A DNA stretch of 62,884 nt from an uncultured Clostridia bacterium (GTDB lineage: Bacteria > Bacillota > Clostridia > TANB77 > CAG-508): the NCBI GenBank assembly GCA_947625415.1, contig CANQOG010000006.1:1-62884 (forward strand). The letters run 5' to 3'. Positions 1 to 9,169 of this stretch are shown one piece after another. Under the pieces are notes generated by a model, which was given only the letters and a program-made list of their open reading frames with translations, had not been told where the DNA came from and made no database searches. The position numbers and the translations under genes are program-made. The stretch's first letter is position 1, and every line of letters starts with the position of its first letter.

Positions 1-93
1 AATGAAGGTTTTTCCTTATTTTTTATTAGAATTTTAAAATATTTTTATATTTTTTCAAAAAAAACCGAAACTTAAATAAATTTGTTTTTTATC

Positions 94-122
94 TTTACAA
101 AATACTAATTATTTTATATAAT
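94..122 (+). promoter_or_regulatory. sigma-A type promoter for the first gene pair
   Basis: A -35-like TTTACA (94-99), a 17-nt spacer and a perfect TATAAT (117-122) lie just upstream of the DUF1653 gene. The rest of 1-93 is AT-rich and shows nothing else I can name. Confidence 0.55.
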
Positions 123-142
123 TAGCGAAAAGGAGAAATACT

Positions 143-388
143 ATGAATGAATTAAAAATTAATAGGGTTTATAAACATTTTAAAGGCGATTATTATTTAG
201 TTGTAGATGTTGCAAAAAATTCGGAAACAAAAGAAGATTTTGTTATATATAGAAGACTTTATGATGATGGAAGTCTTTGGATAAGACCAAAAGATATGTT
301 TTTAAGTGAAGTTGATCATATAAAATATCCAGATGTTAAACAAAAATATAGATTTGAACTTCAAGATATTAAAAGTGTAGTAAAGTAA
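143..388 (+). CDS. DUF1653 family protein
   Basis: A protein of 81 residues that matches the compact DUF1653 fold: an N-terminal VYKHFKGDYY segment, the central ETKEDFVIYRRLYDDG stretch and WIRPKDMF, all typical of the family. The start follows AAAGGAGAAA closely. The family is widespread in bacteria and has no established biochemical role, so I assign none. It precedes the DUF362 gene by 20 nt and probably shares its transcript. Confidence 0.8.
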   Translation: MNELKINRVYKHFKGDYYLVVDVAKNSETKEDFVIYRRLYDDGSLWIRPKDMFLSEVDHIKYPDVKQKYRFELQDIKSVVK

Positions 389-408
389 AAAAGAGAGGAG
401 AGGATTTT

Positions 409-1290
409 ATGGAAAAATCAAAAGTTTATTTTTGTAAGGAGATTACTCCAGAGAATATTGTAAAAATGTATGAGATTTTAGGAAGAAAATTACCTGGAAA
501 AGTTGCGGTAAAACTTCATTCAGGAGAGAGGGGAAACCAAAATTACATTAGACCAGAGATGGTAAAGGCAATTGTTGAACATGTAAATGGAACAGTTGTT
601 GAATGTAATACTGCTTATGATGGAGCTAGAAATACAACTGAAAAGCATATTGAACTTATGAAAGAGCATGGTTGGTCAGATTATTTTAAAGTAGATATTT
701 TAGATGCTGAAGGCGATGATAAAGTTTTAGAAATTCCAAATGGAAAAATAATTAAGAAAAATTATGTTGGAAAACATATTGATAATTATGATTCAATGCT
801 TGTTTTATCACATTTTAAAGGTCATCCAATGGGTGGATATGGTGGAGCTTTAAAACAATTATCAATTGGTGTTGCTTCAGGAAAAGGAAAAAGATATATT
901 CATTGCGCTGGAAAAGAAGGTGGAAGCTATGAAGATATGTTTACAACAGATCAAATTAAATTTTTAGAGGCAATGGCTGATAGCGCAAGTAGTGTTACAA
1001 AATATTTTGGAGAAAATATTGCATATATAAATGTTATGTGTAATATGAGTGTTGATTGTGACTGTTGTAATGTTGCTGAAGATCCATGTATGAAAGACAT
1101 TGGAATATTAGCTTCTTTAGATCCAGTTGCAATTGATAAGGCATGTATTGATTTGGTTGAAAATTCAGATGATCCAGGAAAAGAACATTTTATGGAAAGA
1201 GTTAATTCAAGACATGGAAAACATACAATAGATGCAGCAGAAGAACTTGGAATTGGTTCAAAAGACTATGAATTAATAGAGATAGACTAA
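409..1290 (+). CDS. DUF362 domain protein
   Basis: A protein of 293 residues resembling the DUF362 family. It has the conserved VAVKLHSGE start region, the GHPMGGYGGALKQLSIG core and the end LDPVAIDKACIDLV. A cysteine-rich patch (CNMSVDCDCCNVAEDPC, about residues 213-229) may bind metal or an Fe-S cluster. Family members are often annotated as iron-sulfur proteins, but the reaction is unknown. The ribosome site is AGAGAGGAGAGG just upstream, 20 nt after the DUF1653 gene, so the two are likely co-transcribed. Confidence 0.75.
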   Translation: MEKSKVYFCKEITPENIVKMYEILGRKLPGKVAVKLHSGERGNQNYIRPEMVKAIVEHVNGTVVECNTAYDGARNTTEKHIELMKEHGWSDYFKVDILDAEGDDKVLEIPNGKIIKKNYVGKHIDNYDSMLVLSHFKGHPMGGYGGALKQLSIGVASGKGKRYIHCAGKEGGSYEDMFTTDQIKFLEAMADSASSVTKYFGENIAYINVMCNMSVDCDCCNVAEDPCMKDIGILASLDPVAIDKACIDLVENSDDPGKEHFMERVNSRHGKHTIDAAEELGIGSKDYELIEID

Positions 1291-1320
1291 ATGTAGGGAA
1301 TAGAGATATTGTATATTAAA

Positions 1321-1351
1321 AAGGCTTAAGTAAAAACTTAAGCCTTAAAAT
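1321..1351. terminator. bidirectional terminator between convergent genes
   Basis: Perfect 11-bp hairpin AAGGCTTAAGT / ACTTAAGCCTT (1321-1331 and 1336-1346) with an AAAA loop and A/T tracts on both sides. It separates the DUF362 gene from the reverse-strand trio. Confidence 0.85.
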
Positions 1352-1353
1352 TT

Positions 1354-2823
1354 TTAATCTTTTATTTCAATTTCTTCAGGATTTCTTGCTTCTGCTTTAG
1401 TTTCATAGATATTTCCATTTTTGTCTAAAAATATTTGATAACTATCTGATTCCCATTCTTTTTCCATTTGCTCATAGTCATAATTCTGTTCATAAAGATA
1501 ATAAACAAATTGATTATTATAAAGGTGAACATCTCCACCTTCAATTCTTTCAGCTTTTCTAAAAGTATTTATAATATTAGCTTTGATTTCACTAGTAAAT
1601 AAAGATTTTGTTGTTTCCTTTTTGTATGTTGTCACGTTTAAAGTATATACATTGTCATTTTCATCGTAAATTTCATAAGAATAATTGTAGATATGAAATT
1701 TGTTATCATTTACAGCTTTCATGTCTTCAATATCATCATTTATATAATTTAACACAGAATTCATTACAGTTTCAGAATTAACAGAATTTGCTAAATCTAC
1801 ATCAATATAGTAATTTTCACTTTCTTCTAAAACAGTATAGTAAGAATTATATCTTTTGGTTAAAACGGGAAGATTATGAAGATGTGGATATTTTCCATCA
1901 AAAATTGTTTCAGTTGTTTTATATTTGTTATATATTGCAATAAAATCTAAATGTTCATCAAAGTAAATTCTTGCATAAATAAAATCTGGTAAAATAACTT
2001 GTTGTTCATCAAAATAAAATGGAATTTCTTCACCTTCATTAAATTTTATAATAAGTTCAAGTATTTTTTCTTCAATATCTTTGTAATCTTTAACAGAGAT
2101 ACGAATACTGTAATCATCTTCTTGATAATCTTGCTCAACATAATATCTTATAAGTTCTTTATAAAAAGTATTATCAAAAATGTCAGCTCCTATTGTATCA
2201 TCAGTAAATAAATCTTGAATTTTAATTTTATTTCCAGTAGTTAAATCATAATTTTCTGTAATTTGTTTATCCCAATTGTAAGTGACATCATAGTTTGAAT
2301 TTGTAATTACGCAATCTAAAGAATATTCTATAGATAAAGTGTTTGCAAAACTAGAATGAACATAGCTATTACAATAAAAATTTCCTTTAATTTTTCCTTC
2401 ATTTTTTGCATTAGTTATAGTTTCTTTTAAATCATTTTCTAGCTGATAATTTATTTTTTCTTGAATAGAAGTATCTTTTAAGCCATTAATTTGAAAATAT
2501 GTTATGCCATATCCTTCAAAGTTATCGTTTATTTCATTTACTTGCAAATCATTATAGTCAAATGTATCAGTTTCATAGTTTAATAGAGCTATATGATTTC
2601 TAGTTGGAGCTTTTGGAACTTCATTGTCTAAAATTTCTTTTTTAGAAGATGTTTTTGGATTTTCATGTTTAAATGGATTTTTAATTACAAAATAAGCTGT
2701 AATTCCACCAGCGATAATTGCAAAAATTAAAATAAAAATAATTCTCCTAATAAGAAAGACTTTAAAACTAACAGTTTTTTCTTTTTTTGCTTTTGAATTT
2801 TCTTCTTCCATATTTTCCTCCAA
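1354..2823 (-). CDS. membrane-anchored DUF3298-like protein, copy A
   Basis: A protein of 489 residues with a short basic cytoplasmic tail, one transmembrane helix at about residues 27-47 (IIFILIFAIIAGGITAYFVI) and a large exported part. The exported part carries a motif like YDLTTGNKIKIQDLF, as in DUF3298-type proteins, some of which occur with sigma/anti-sigma systems. The ligand and role are unknown. It is a clear paralogue of the next gene upstream (same anchor, same ETDTFDYNDL and LFTDD segments, similar length), so the pair arose by tandem duplication. Last gene of a three-gene reverse-strand operon. Confidence 0.65.
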   Translation of the reverse strand: MEENMEEENSKAKKEKTVSFKVFLIRRIIFILIFAIIAGGITAYFVIKNPFKHENPKTSSKKEILDNEVPKAPTRNHIALLNYETDTFDYNDLQVNEINDNFEGYGITYFQINGLKDTSIQEKINYQLENDLKETITNAKNEGKIKGNFYCNSYVHSSFANTLSIEYSLDCVITNSNYDVTYNWDKQITENYDLTTGNKIKIQDLFTDDTIGADIFDNTFYKELIRYYVEQDYQEDDYSIRISVKDYKDIEEKILELIIKFNEGEEIPFYFDEQQVILPDFIYARIYFDEHLDFIAIYNKYKTTETIFDGKYPHLHNLPVLTKRYNSYYTVLEESENYYIDVDLANSVNSETVMNSVLNYINDDIEDMKAVNDNKFHIYNYSYEIYDENDNVYTLNVTTYKKETTKSLFTSEIKANIINTFRKAERIEGGDVHLYNNQFVYYLYEQNYDYEQMEKEWESDSYQIFLDKNGNIYETKAEARNPEEIEIKD

Positions 2824-2832
2824 AAGTAATTT

Positions 2833-4317
2833 CTAATCTTTTATTTCAGTACTACCATGGTTTATAGCTTCTAATGCGGTTTCATAAATATTTCCGTTTT
2901 CATCAATATAAATCTTATATTCTTTAGCTAACCATCCATCATCACTTACGTTAAAATTATAATCATATAAATGCTTAACAAATAAATTTCCGTAAATATG
3001 TTCTTCTTCACTTGTCTTATCTACTTTTCTAAAAACATTAAGAATTTTAGGTTTAATTTCACTATAGAATAGGGATTTTGAAGTTTCTTTTTGATATGAA
3101 ATAATATTTAAAATATTATATGGTGTACCTTCTCCATTACTATATAAAGTATAAAAAGAATTATAAATATAAAATTTATTATCTCCTATATGTGATTTTA
3201 TTTCTGTAATATCAGAATTTATATAGTTTAGAGCTGAATTTAAAATTTTTTCGTTAACATTTTTTTCTTCAACCAAATAATTAACATCAATATAATAATT
3301 TTGTTCTTCTTCTAAAATTTGATAATCACAAGTATTATCTCTTTTAGTAAGTACTGGTAGATTATGAAGGTAATTATATTTTCCATCAAAAATACTTTCA
3401 GATGTCTTAAATCTATTATAAATAGCAACAAAGTCTAGATTATCTTCATAATATAATTTTGCATTAATAAAATCTGTTAAAATAATACTCTGTTCATCAA
3501 AATAAAATGGTATATTTTCTCCAGAATTAAATTTTAAGCAAAATTCAAATATTTTCTCTTCGATATCATTGTAATCTGTAACTCTTAAACCTAAATCACT
3601 TTCTTCGTCATGAACAGTATCTGTATGCCATCCTATTAATTCATTATAGAAATTATTATCAAAAATGTCAGAACCTCTAGTATCATCTGTAAACATATCT
3701 TGAAATGTAATTTGTTCCCCTGTTATTAAATTATAGTTTTCAGGAATGTAATTTGACCAAGAATTATTTCCATCAATAATTTCAAATAACTGATAATGTA
3801 CAGATAATGTATTTGCAAAACTAGAGACAGGAAGAGAATATATAATACAATTTCCTTTTGATATTGCCTCATCTTTAAAATATCCGTTAGTTTTTGCTTG
3901 AGATAGAGCTTGTTTTAAATCATTTTCAAGGTGGTAATTTATTTTATCTTGAATTGATTTGTCTTTTAGTCCATCAATTTGAAGATATGAAATTGATTTA
4001 CCTCCATAATCTTTATAATTTTCTTCTATAACTTCTGTTATTTTTAAATCATTGTAGTTAAAAGTATCAGTGTCATAATTAATTAGACTAATATGATTTT
4101 TTCCTGTATTTTTTGGAACTTCATTATCATTTATAGGAGTTTGAGATAACATATCAGAATTAGAGTTAGTATTGACAGTTGGACGATTTTTTATTACCAA
4201 ATAAGAGGTAATTCCACCAGCAATAATTGCAAAAATAATTATAAATAAAATTCTTTTTATAAGTAGATTTTTAAATGTAATAATTTTTTTCTCATTGTTT
4301 GGATTTTCTTCGTTCAT
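2833..4317 (-). CDS. membrane-anchored DUF3298-like protein, copy B
   Basis: A protein of 494 residues, paralogous to its downstream neighbour along the whole length. It has one N-terminal transmembrane helix at about residues 22-43, then an exported region with FNYNDLKI, YNLITGEQITFQDMF and a shared LFYSEIKPKILNVFRK segment near the end. It starts after a good GGAGGAAAAAA ribosome site and lies 9 nt from copy A and 16 nt from the PstS-like gene, so the three are one operon. The sequence differs enough from copy A that the duplication is old. Function not known. Confidence 0.65.
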   Translation of the reverse strand: MNEENPNNEKKIITFKNLLIKRILFIIIFAIIAGGITSYLVIKNRPTVNTNSNSDMLSQTPINDNEVPKNTGKNHISLINYDTDTFNYNDLKITEVIEENYKDYGGKSISYLQIDGLKDKSIQDKINYHLENDLKQALSQAKTNGYFKDEAISKGNCIIYSLPVSSFANTLSVHYQLFEIIDGNNSWSNYIPENYNLITGEQITFQDMFTDDTRGSDIFDNNFYNELIGWHTDTVHDEESDLGLRVTDYNDIEEKIFEFCLKFNSGENIPFYFDEQSIILTDFINAKLYYEDNLDFVAIYNRFKTSESIFDGKYNYLHNLPVLTKRDNTCDYQILEEEQNYYIDVNYLVEEKNVNEKILNSALNYINSDITEIKSHIGDNKFYIYNSFYTLYSNGEGTPYNILNIISYQKETSKSLFYSEIKPKILNVFRKVDKTSEEEHIYGNLFVKHLYDYNFNVSDDGWLAKEYKIYIDENGNIYETALEAINHGSTEIKD

Positions 4318-4333
4318 TTTTTTCCTCCAAAAA

Positions 4334-5284
4334 TTATTTTACTGGAACATATCCAGCTTCTTCAGCGACTTTTTGTCCTCTTGGTGAAAGCATAGCATCT
4401 AATAATTTTTGAGTATTTTCATTTATGTCATTAGCTCTTGTTACAGCAATATATGATGACATTATAGGGTATTGTTCAGCTTTAATAGTTGAATTATTTG
4501 GAGCAATTCCTTCAACTTTTAACATTTTTACATTCTCACCTAGATACATAGTATTTGCAAAATAATAATATGAATAACCAATTGAATTTACTCCATTATC
4601 ATAATCTGATACAACATCAACAATATCAAACATTGAGTCAGCAATATCTTCAGTTTGAGCTGGCATTAATTTTACATCTTTCATAACTAAATTTTCCATA
4701 GCTGTTTGACTTCCAGAGTTTACTGGTCTTTGATAAGCAAGGATTTCTTCGTCATTTCCACCAACTTCTTTCCAATTTGTAATTTCTCCACTATAAATTT
4801 TTTGAATTTGTTCAATAGTTAAACTATCAACTGGGTTATTACTATTTACAAAAAATACAAATCCTTCATTTACAACTTTATCATATTTTAATTCAACATT
4901 GTGTTCTTCAGCATATTTTAAATCATCTTCAGCAGGTTCAACAACTAATATTAAATCACAACCTCCATCAACTAAGTTTAAATAGGCTTCATGTGTCATA
5001 GAGTGATTAATCTCTACATCTGTTTTTCCTGTGAAGTTTTCCTCAAAAGCTTTTGCCAAAGGAATTGTAGCAGTAGAACCATCAACTTTAGGATATTCAT
5101 TTTCTTCAAAAAGTGGTTCATTTGATATTACTGTTTCTTCATGTTCATTTAATTTTTGATTTGTTTCTTGTTGTTTTGGCTCCTCATTTTTTGTTAATGT
5201 TTTATAAGCAAAATAGCAACCTGCAACTATTCCAGCACATATTAAAATAACTAGAATGTTTAAAAAAATTTTTTTTCCATTCAT
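4334..5284 (-). CDS. PstS-like periplasmic-binding lipoprotein
   Basis: A protein of 316 residues with an N-terminal hydrophobic segment that ends in a lipobox-like VAGC (Cys23), so it is probably a membrane-anchored lipoprotein. The mature part has the PstS-type binding fold: VDGSTATIPLAKAF, then IYSGEITNWKEVGG and RPVNSGSQTAMENL, which in PstS contribute to phosphate binding. No pst permease genes are nearby. It is followed by two exported DUF3298-like proteins, which suggests a sensor or envelope role rather than plain phosphate uptake (inference). Confidence 0.75.
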   Translation of the reverse strand: MNGKKIFLNILVILICAGIVAGCYFAYKTLTKNEEPKQQETNQKLNEHEETVISNEPLFEENEYPKVDGSTATIPLAKAFEENFTGKTDVEINHSMTHEAYLNLVDGGCDLILVVEPAEDDLKYAEEHNVELKYDKVVNEGFVFFVNSNNPVDSLTIEQIQKIYSGEITNWKEVGGNDEEILAYQRPVNSGSQTAMENLVMKDVKLMPAQTEDIADSMFDIVDVVSDYDNGVNSIGYSYYYFANTMYLGENVKMLKVEGIAPNNSTIKAEQYPIMSSYIAVTRANDINENTQKLLDAMLSPRGQKVAEEAGYVPVK

Positions 5285-5357
5285 AAAAAAAATCCCCCTC
5301 TTAAAATTTTTATAAAAATATTTTATATTATGATATATAAAATTTCAATAATTTATC

Positions 5358-5386
5358 TTGAAATATCTAACTTTTTCTTGTATAAT
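5358..5386 (+). promoter_or_regulatory. promoter of asnS
   Basis: TTGAAA (5358-5363), a 17-nt spacer and TATAAT (5381-5386), about 24 nt before the asnS start. It lies in the 125-nt divergent region shared with the PstS-like operon. Confidence 0.65.
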
Positions 5387-5409
5387 GTTTTGCGAAAGGA
5401 AGAAAAAAT

Positions 5410-6798
5410 ATGGAATGTGTTATTAAAGATTTTTTTGAAAACCCTGAAAAATTTTATTCAAAAGATGTTACTATCTCTGGATGGATTAGAACTGTTAGAG
5501 ATTCAAAAACATTTGGATTTTTAGAAGTTAATGATGGAAGTTATTTTAAAAATGTTCAAGTAGTATTTAACGATAGTTTAGAAAACTTTGAAAAAATATG
5601 TAAACTTACGATTGCTTCAAGTGTTGAAATTACTGGAGAGTTTATAAAAACTGAAAATGCAAAACAAGCTTTTGAAATTCATGCCAAAAGTGTAAAAATT
5701 TTAGGAGAAGCAGATTCTGATTATCCACTTCAAAAGAAACGTCATAGTTTTGAATATTTGAGAACAATAGCTCATCTTCGTCCTAGAACAAATACTTTTA
5801 GTGCAATATTTAAAATAAGAAGTGTTGCTGCTTTTGCAATACATGAGTATTTTCAAAATAATGGGTATGTATATGTTCATACGCCAATTATTACTTGCGC
5901 AGATTGTGAAGGTTCAGCTGAAATGTTCAAACTCACAACTTTAGATTTGAAAAAACCGCTTCCAACTACTGAAGATGGACAAACTGATTTTTCAGATGAT
6001 TTATTTGGAAAAGAAACATATATAACAGGTTCTGGGCAATTACATGTTGAAACTTTTGCTCCAGCTTTTAGAAAAGTTTATACTTTTGGACCAACACTTC
6101 GTTCAGAAAATTCAAATACTAAAACACATGCTAATGAGTTTTGGATGATAGAACCAGAGATTTCTTTCTGTGATTTAGAAGGTTTAATGAATATAGAAGA
6201 AGAGTGCTTAAAATATATAGTTGAAAAAGTTTTAGAAAGATGTCCAGAGGAAATTGATTTTTGTAATCAATTTATAGAAAAAGGCTTAAAAGACAAGCTA
6301 AATAAGCTTATAAATTCTTCATTTGTTAGAATTGACCATAAAGAAGCTATTGATATTTTGAAAAAAGCTGATAGAGAGTGGGAATTTAAACCAGAATATG
6401 GTGAAGATTTAGCAAAAGAACATGAAAAATATATTACAGAATATTTTAATGGACCAGTTTTTGTTAAAAATTGGCCAAAAGATATAAAGTCATATTATAT
6501 GAAACTTAATCCAGATGGAAAGACAGTTGCAGCTGTTGATTTAGAGGTTCCTGGAGCAGGTGAAATTATGGGTGGTTCTCAAAGAGAAGATGATTTAGAA
6601 ACTTTAAGAAAAATTATGAAAGAAAAAGGAATTAATGAAAAGCAATTATATTGGTATATGGATTTAAGAAGATATGGAACAAATATTCATAGTGGTTTTG
6701 GACTTGGTTTTGAAAGACTATTAATGTATTTAACAGGAATGGAAAATATTAGAGATGTAATTCCATTCCCAAGAACTCCAAATAATTGTGACTTTTAA
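5410..6798 (+). CDS. asnS: asparaginyl-tRNA synthetase
   Basis: A protein of 462 residues, the normal length for AsnRS. It charges tRNA-Asn with asparagine in the cytoplasm. The N-terminal OB-fold anticodon-binding domain is seen as SGWIRTVRDSKTFGFLEV. Class II motif 2 is seen around FGPTLRSENSNTKTHANEF (about 226-244) and motif 3 around SGFGLGFERLLMYLTG (about 425-440). The start follows AAAGGAAG. There is no in-frame CGG in this gene. It is monocistronic, with its own promoter and a strong terminator. Confidence 0.95.
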   Translation: MECVIKDFFENPEKFYSKDVTISGWIRTVRDSKTFGFLEVNDGSYFKNVQVVFNDSLENFEKICKLTIASSVEITGEFIKTENAKQAFEIHAKSVKILGEADSDYPLQKKRHSFEYLRTIAHLRPRTNTFSAIFKIRSVAAFAIHEYFQNNGYVYVHTPIITCADCEGSAEMFKLTTLDLKKPLPTTEDGQTDFSDDLFGKETYITGSGQLHVETFAPAFRKVYTFGPTLRSENSNTKTHANEFWMIEPEISFCDLEGLMNIEEECLKYIVEKVLERCPEEIDFCNQFIEKGLKDKLNKLINSSFVRIDHKEAIDILKKADREWEFKPEYGEDLAKEHEKYITEYFNGPVFVKNWPKDIKSYYMKLNPDGKTVAAVDLEVPGAGEIMGGSQREDDLETLRKIMKEKGINEKQLYWYMDLRRYGTNIHSGFGLGFERLLMYLTGMENIRDVIPFPRTPNNCDF

Positions 6799-6831
6799 AC
6801 TTCATATAAAATTAGAGATAATTTAGAAATT

Positions 6832-6870
6832 AGACTGTTTACAAAGTATTTTTGTTGACAGTCTTTATTT
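6832..6870 (+). terminator. terminator of asnS
   Basis: Hairpin with AGACTGT (6832-6838) pairing ACAGTCT (6858-6864), extended inside by ACAAA/TTTGT and followed by a T-rich run. Confidence 0.75.
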
Positions 6871-6905
6871 TGGTATAAATCTAAGAAAAGAAAATAGAAT
6901 TTATT

Positions 6906-7485
6906 ATGGATATTTTAGAGATTGAAATGATAGGAATAGGTCTTGCGATGGATGCATTTGCAGTTTCTGTTTGTAAAGGCCTTTCTATGAAAAAAATAAG
7001 TTTTAAGAAAATGATTATAATTGCTTTATATTTTGGATTTTTCCAATTTTTGATGCCTATAATTGGGTATTTTTTAGGCAATACTTTTTCAGAAATTGTT
7101 AAGAATATTGATCATTGGCTTGCCTTTGTATTACTTTCTATAATTGGTGGAGAGATGATAAAAGAGAGTTTTGATAATGAAGAAGAAAAAAGAAATGATG
7201 ATATAGATTTTAAGACAATGATAATGCTTGCAATTGCTACAAGTATTGATGCTTTAGCTGTTGGAATTACTTTTTCATTTTATAAAGTAAATATTTTATT
7301 ATCATCAATCTTTATTGGGATAATTACTTTTGTTTTGTCAAATATTGGAGTATATATTGGATTTAAATTTGGAGATAAGTTTCAAAATAAAGCAGAGTTT
7401 ATTGGACGGAATTATTTTAATTTTAATAGGTTTAAAGATTTTACTAGAGGATTTAGGGATTCTTACAATATCATTTTTTAAATAA
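6906..7485 (+). CDS. mntP: MntP family manganese exporter, read through one CGG +1 shift
   Basis: A small polytopic membrane protein that exports Mn(II). The N-terminus has the family signature GLAMDAFAVSVCKGL and the second repeat has ATSIDALAVGITFSF. Read straight, the last segment turns into unrelated polar residues. Skipping the C at 7407 (GGA CGG A) restores the last membrane helix, AEFIGGIILILIGLKIL, giving 192 residues and a stop at 7483-7485. The shifted glycine is the second Gly of the conserved GG. The ribosome site is weak. The gene stands alone between asnS and murE. Confidence 0.85.
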
Positions 7486-7604
7486 ATTTTATATTTTCTC
7501 TTTTAATTTCTAAGAAATGTGATAAAATAGTTTTATCAATATCTAAATTAAAATTTTAATTTATTTATTAGGTTAACCAAATCCTTTGAGAAAGAGGATG
7601 AAAA

Positions 7605-9096
7605 ATGAAATTAAAAGATGTTTTAAAAGATGTAGAAATTTTAGAAGTAAGAGGAGATTTAGAGCTTGATATAACAAATCTTGGATCTGATTCTAGAAAT
7701 CTTGCTTATGGTGGATTGTTTTTTGCTATAAAAGGATTTACTTTAGATGGAACAAAATTTATTGAAACAGCCGTAAAAGATGGTGGGGCAGTTGCAATTG
7801 TTGTTGAAAGTGATTTCGATATGGCAAATTGTTTAGATGATGTAACTTATATAAAAGTTCAAAACATCAGAAAAACTTTAGCTTTAGCTAGCAATAATTT
7901 TTATAATCATCCATCAGAAAAATTAAAAGTAATAGGAGTTACAGGAACAAAAGGAAAAACAACTTCTACTTTTATGATTAAATCTATTTTAGAAAAACAT
8001 GGATATAAAGTAGGTTTAATTGGAAGTATTGCAGTTTATATTGGAGATGAACAACTTGAGATTACAGATAGAACTACACCAGAAAGTTTTGTTATTTACA
8101 AATATTTAGCAAAAATGGTGGAAGAAAATGTTGATATTGTAATTTTAGAAGTTTCTTCACAAGCTATGGTTTTAGACAGAGTTACAGGAATTAAGTTTGA
8201 TGCTACTTTGTTTACAAACTTGACCGAGGACCATATAAGTCCAAAAGAACATAAAGATATGGAAGATTATTTTAATGCTAAATTTTCATTAATGAAAATA
8301 TCTCCATATATAGTTACAACTCTTGATAATGATTATACTGTTAGAATTCCAGAGCTTATCAAAAATATACCAATATTAACGTTTGGTCTAACAGAAAAAA
8401 ATGAACTTATTGCTAAAGATTTAAAAGCGACAAATTCTTCAACGACTTTTACTTTATGTGATAATGGAGAAGAAAGCAAAATAACAGTTTCAATTCCTGG
8501 TGATTATATGGTTATGAATGCCTTAGGTGCAATTGGAATTGCAAAACATTTTGGAGCAGAAATAAAAGATTTTCAAAATGGCTTGAAAGATGTAAAAGTT
8601 TTTGGAAGAAGTGAAATTGTTCCAAATAAGTTAGGACTTACAATTATGATAGATTATGCTCATACACCATCAAGTTTAGAGTCAATTTTGTCTACAGTTA
8701 AACCTTATACAAAAGGAAGAGTAATTTGTGTTTGGGGTGTAGGTGGTGATAGAGATACTAAAAAAAGACCAATAATGGGAGAGATTTCAGGACGATTAGC
8801 TGATTATACAGTTTTAACATCAGATCAAGTTAGAACTGAAGAGCCAATTAAAATTTTAAAAGAAATTGAAGTTCGGTTTAAAAACTGCTACAAATCAATA
8901 TAGTATAATTTTAAATAGAACAGAAGCGATTAGATTTGCTATAAATATGGCAAATGAAGATGATATAATTGTTATTCCAGGTTTAGGTAATGACTTGTAC
9001 ATTGAAAAAGACCATGTTAAACATCCATATAATGAGAGAACGGTAATTCATGATATTATTGAAGAAAAACTTCAAAACAAAGATAAGATTTTTTAA
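7605..9096 (+). CDS. murE: UDP-N-acetylmuramoyl-tripeptide synthetase, read through one CGG +1 shift
   Basis: Mur ligase that adds the third residue of the peptidoglycan stem peptide, using ATP. The P-loop is GVTGTKGKTTS (about residue 110), followed by TTPES and the C-terminal domain. The frame breaks at CGG 8874-8876 (GTT CGG T). Skipping C gives EVGLKTATNQY and then GLGNDLYIEKDHVKHPYNE to a stop at 9096, a full 496-residue MurE. The spot where DAP-type enzymes have DNPR reads DQVR here, so the third-residue specificity (DAP or another diamine) is not certain, although dapL and asd follow directly. Confidence 0.92.
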
Positions 9097-9169
9097 TAGG
9101 AAATAAGTAATTTCAATTTTAATAATTTAATTTGAATATTAAGTTCCTAAATTTGAAAGGAAAAGATAT

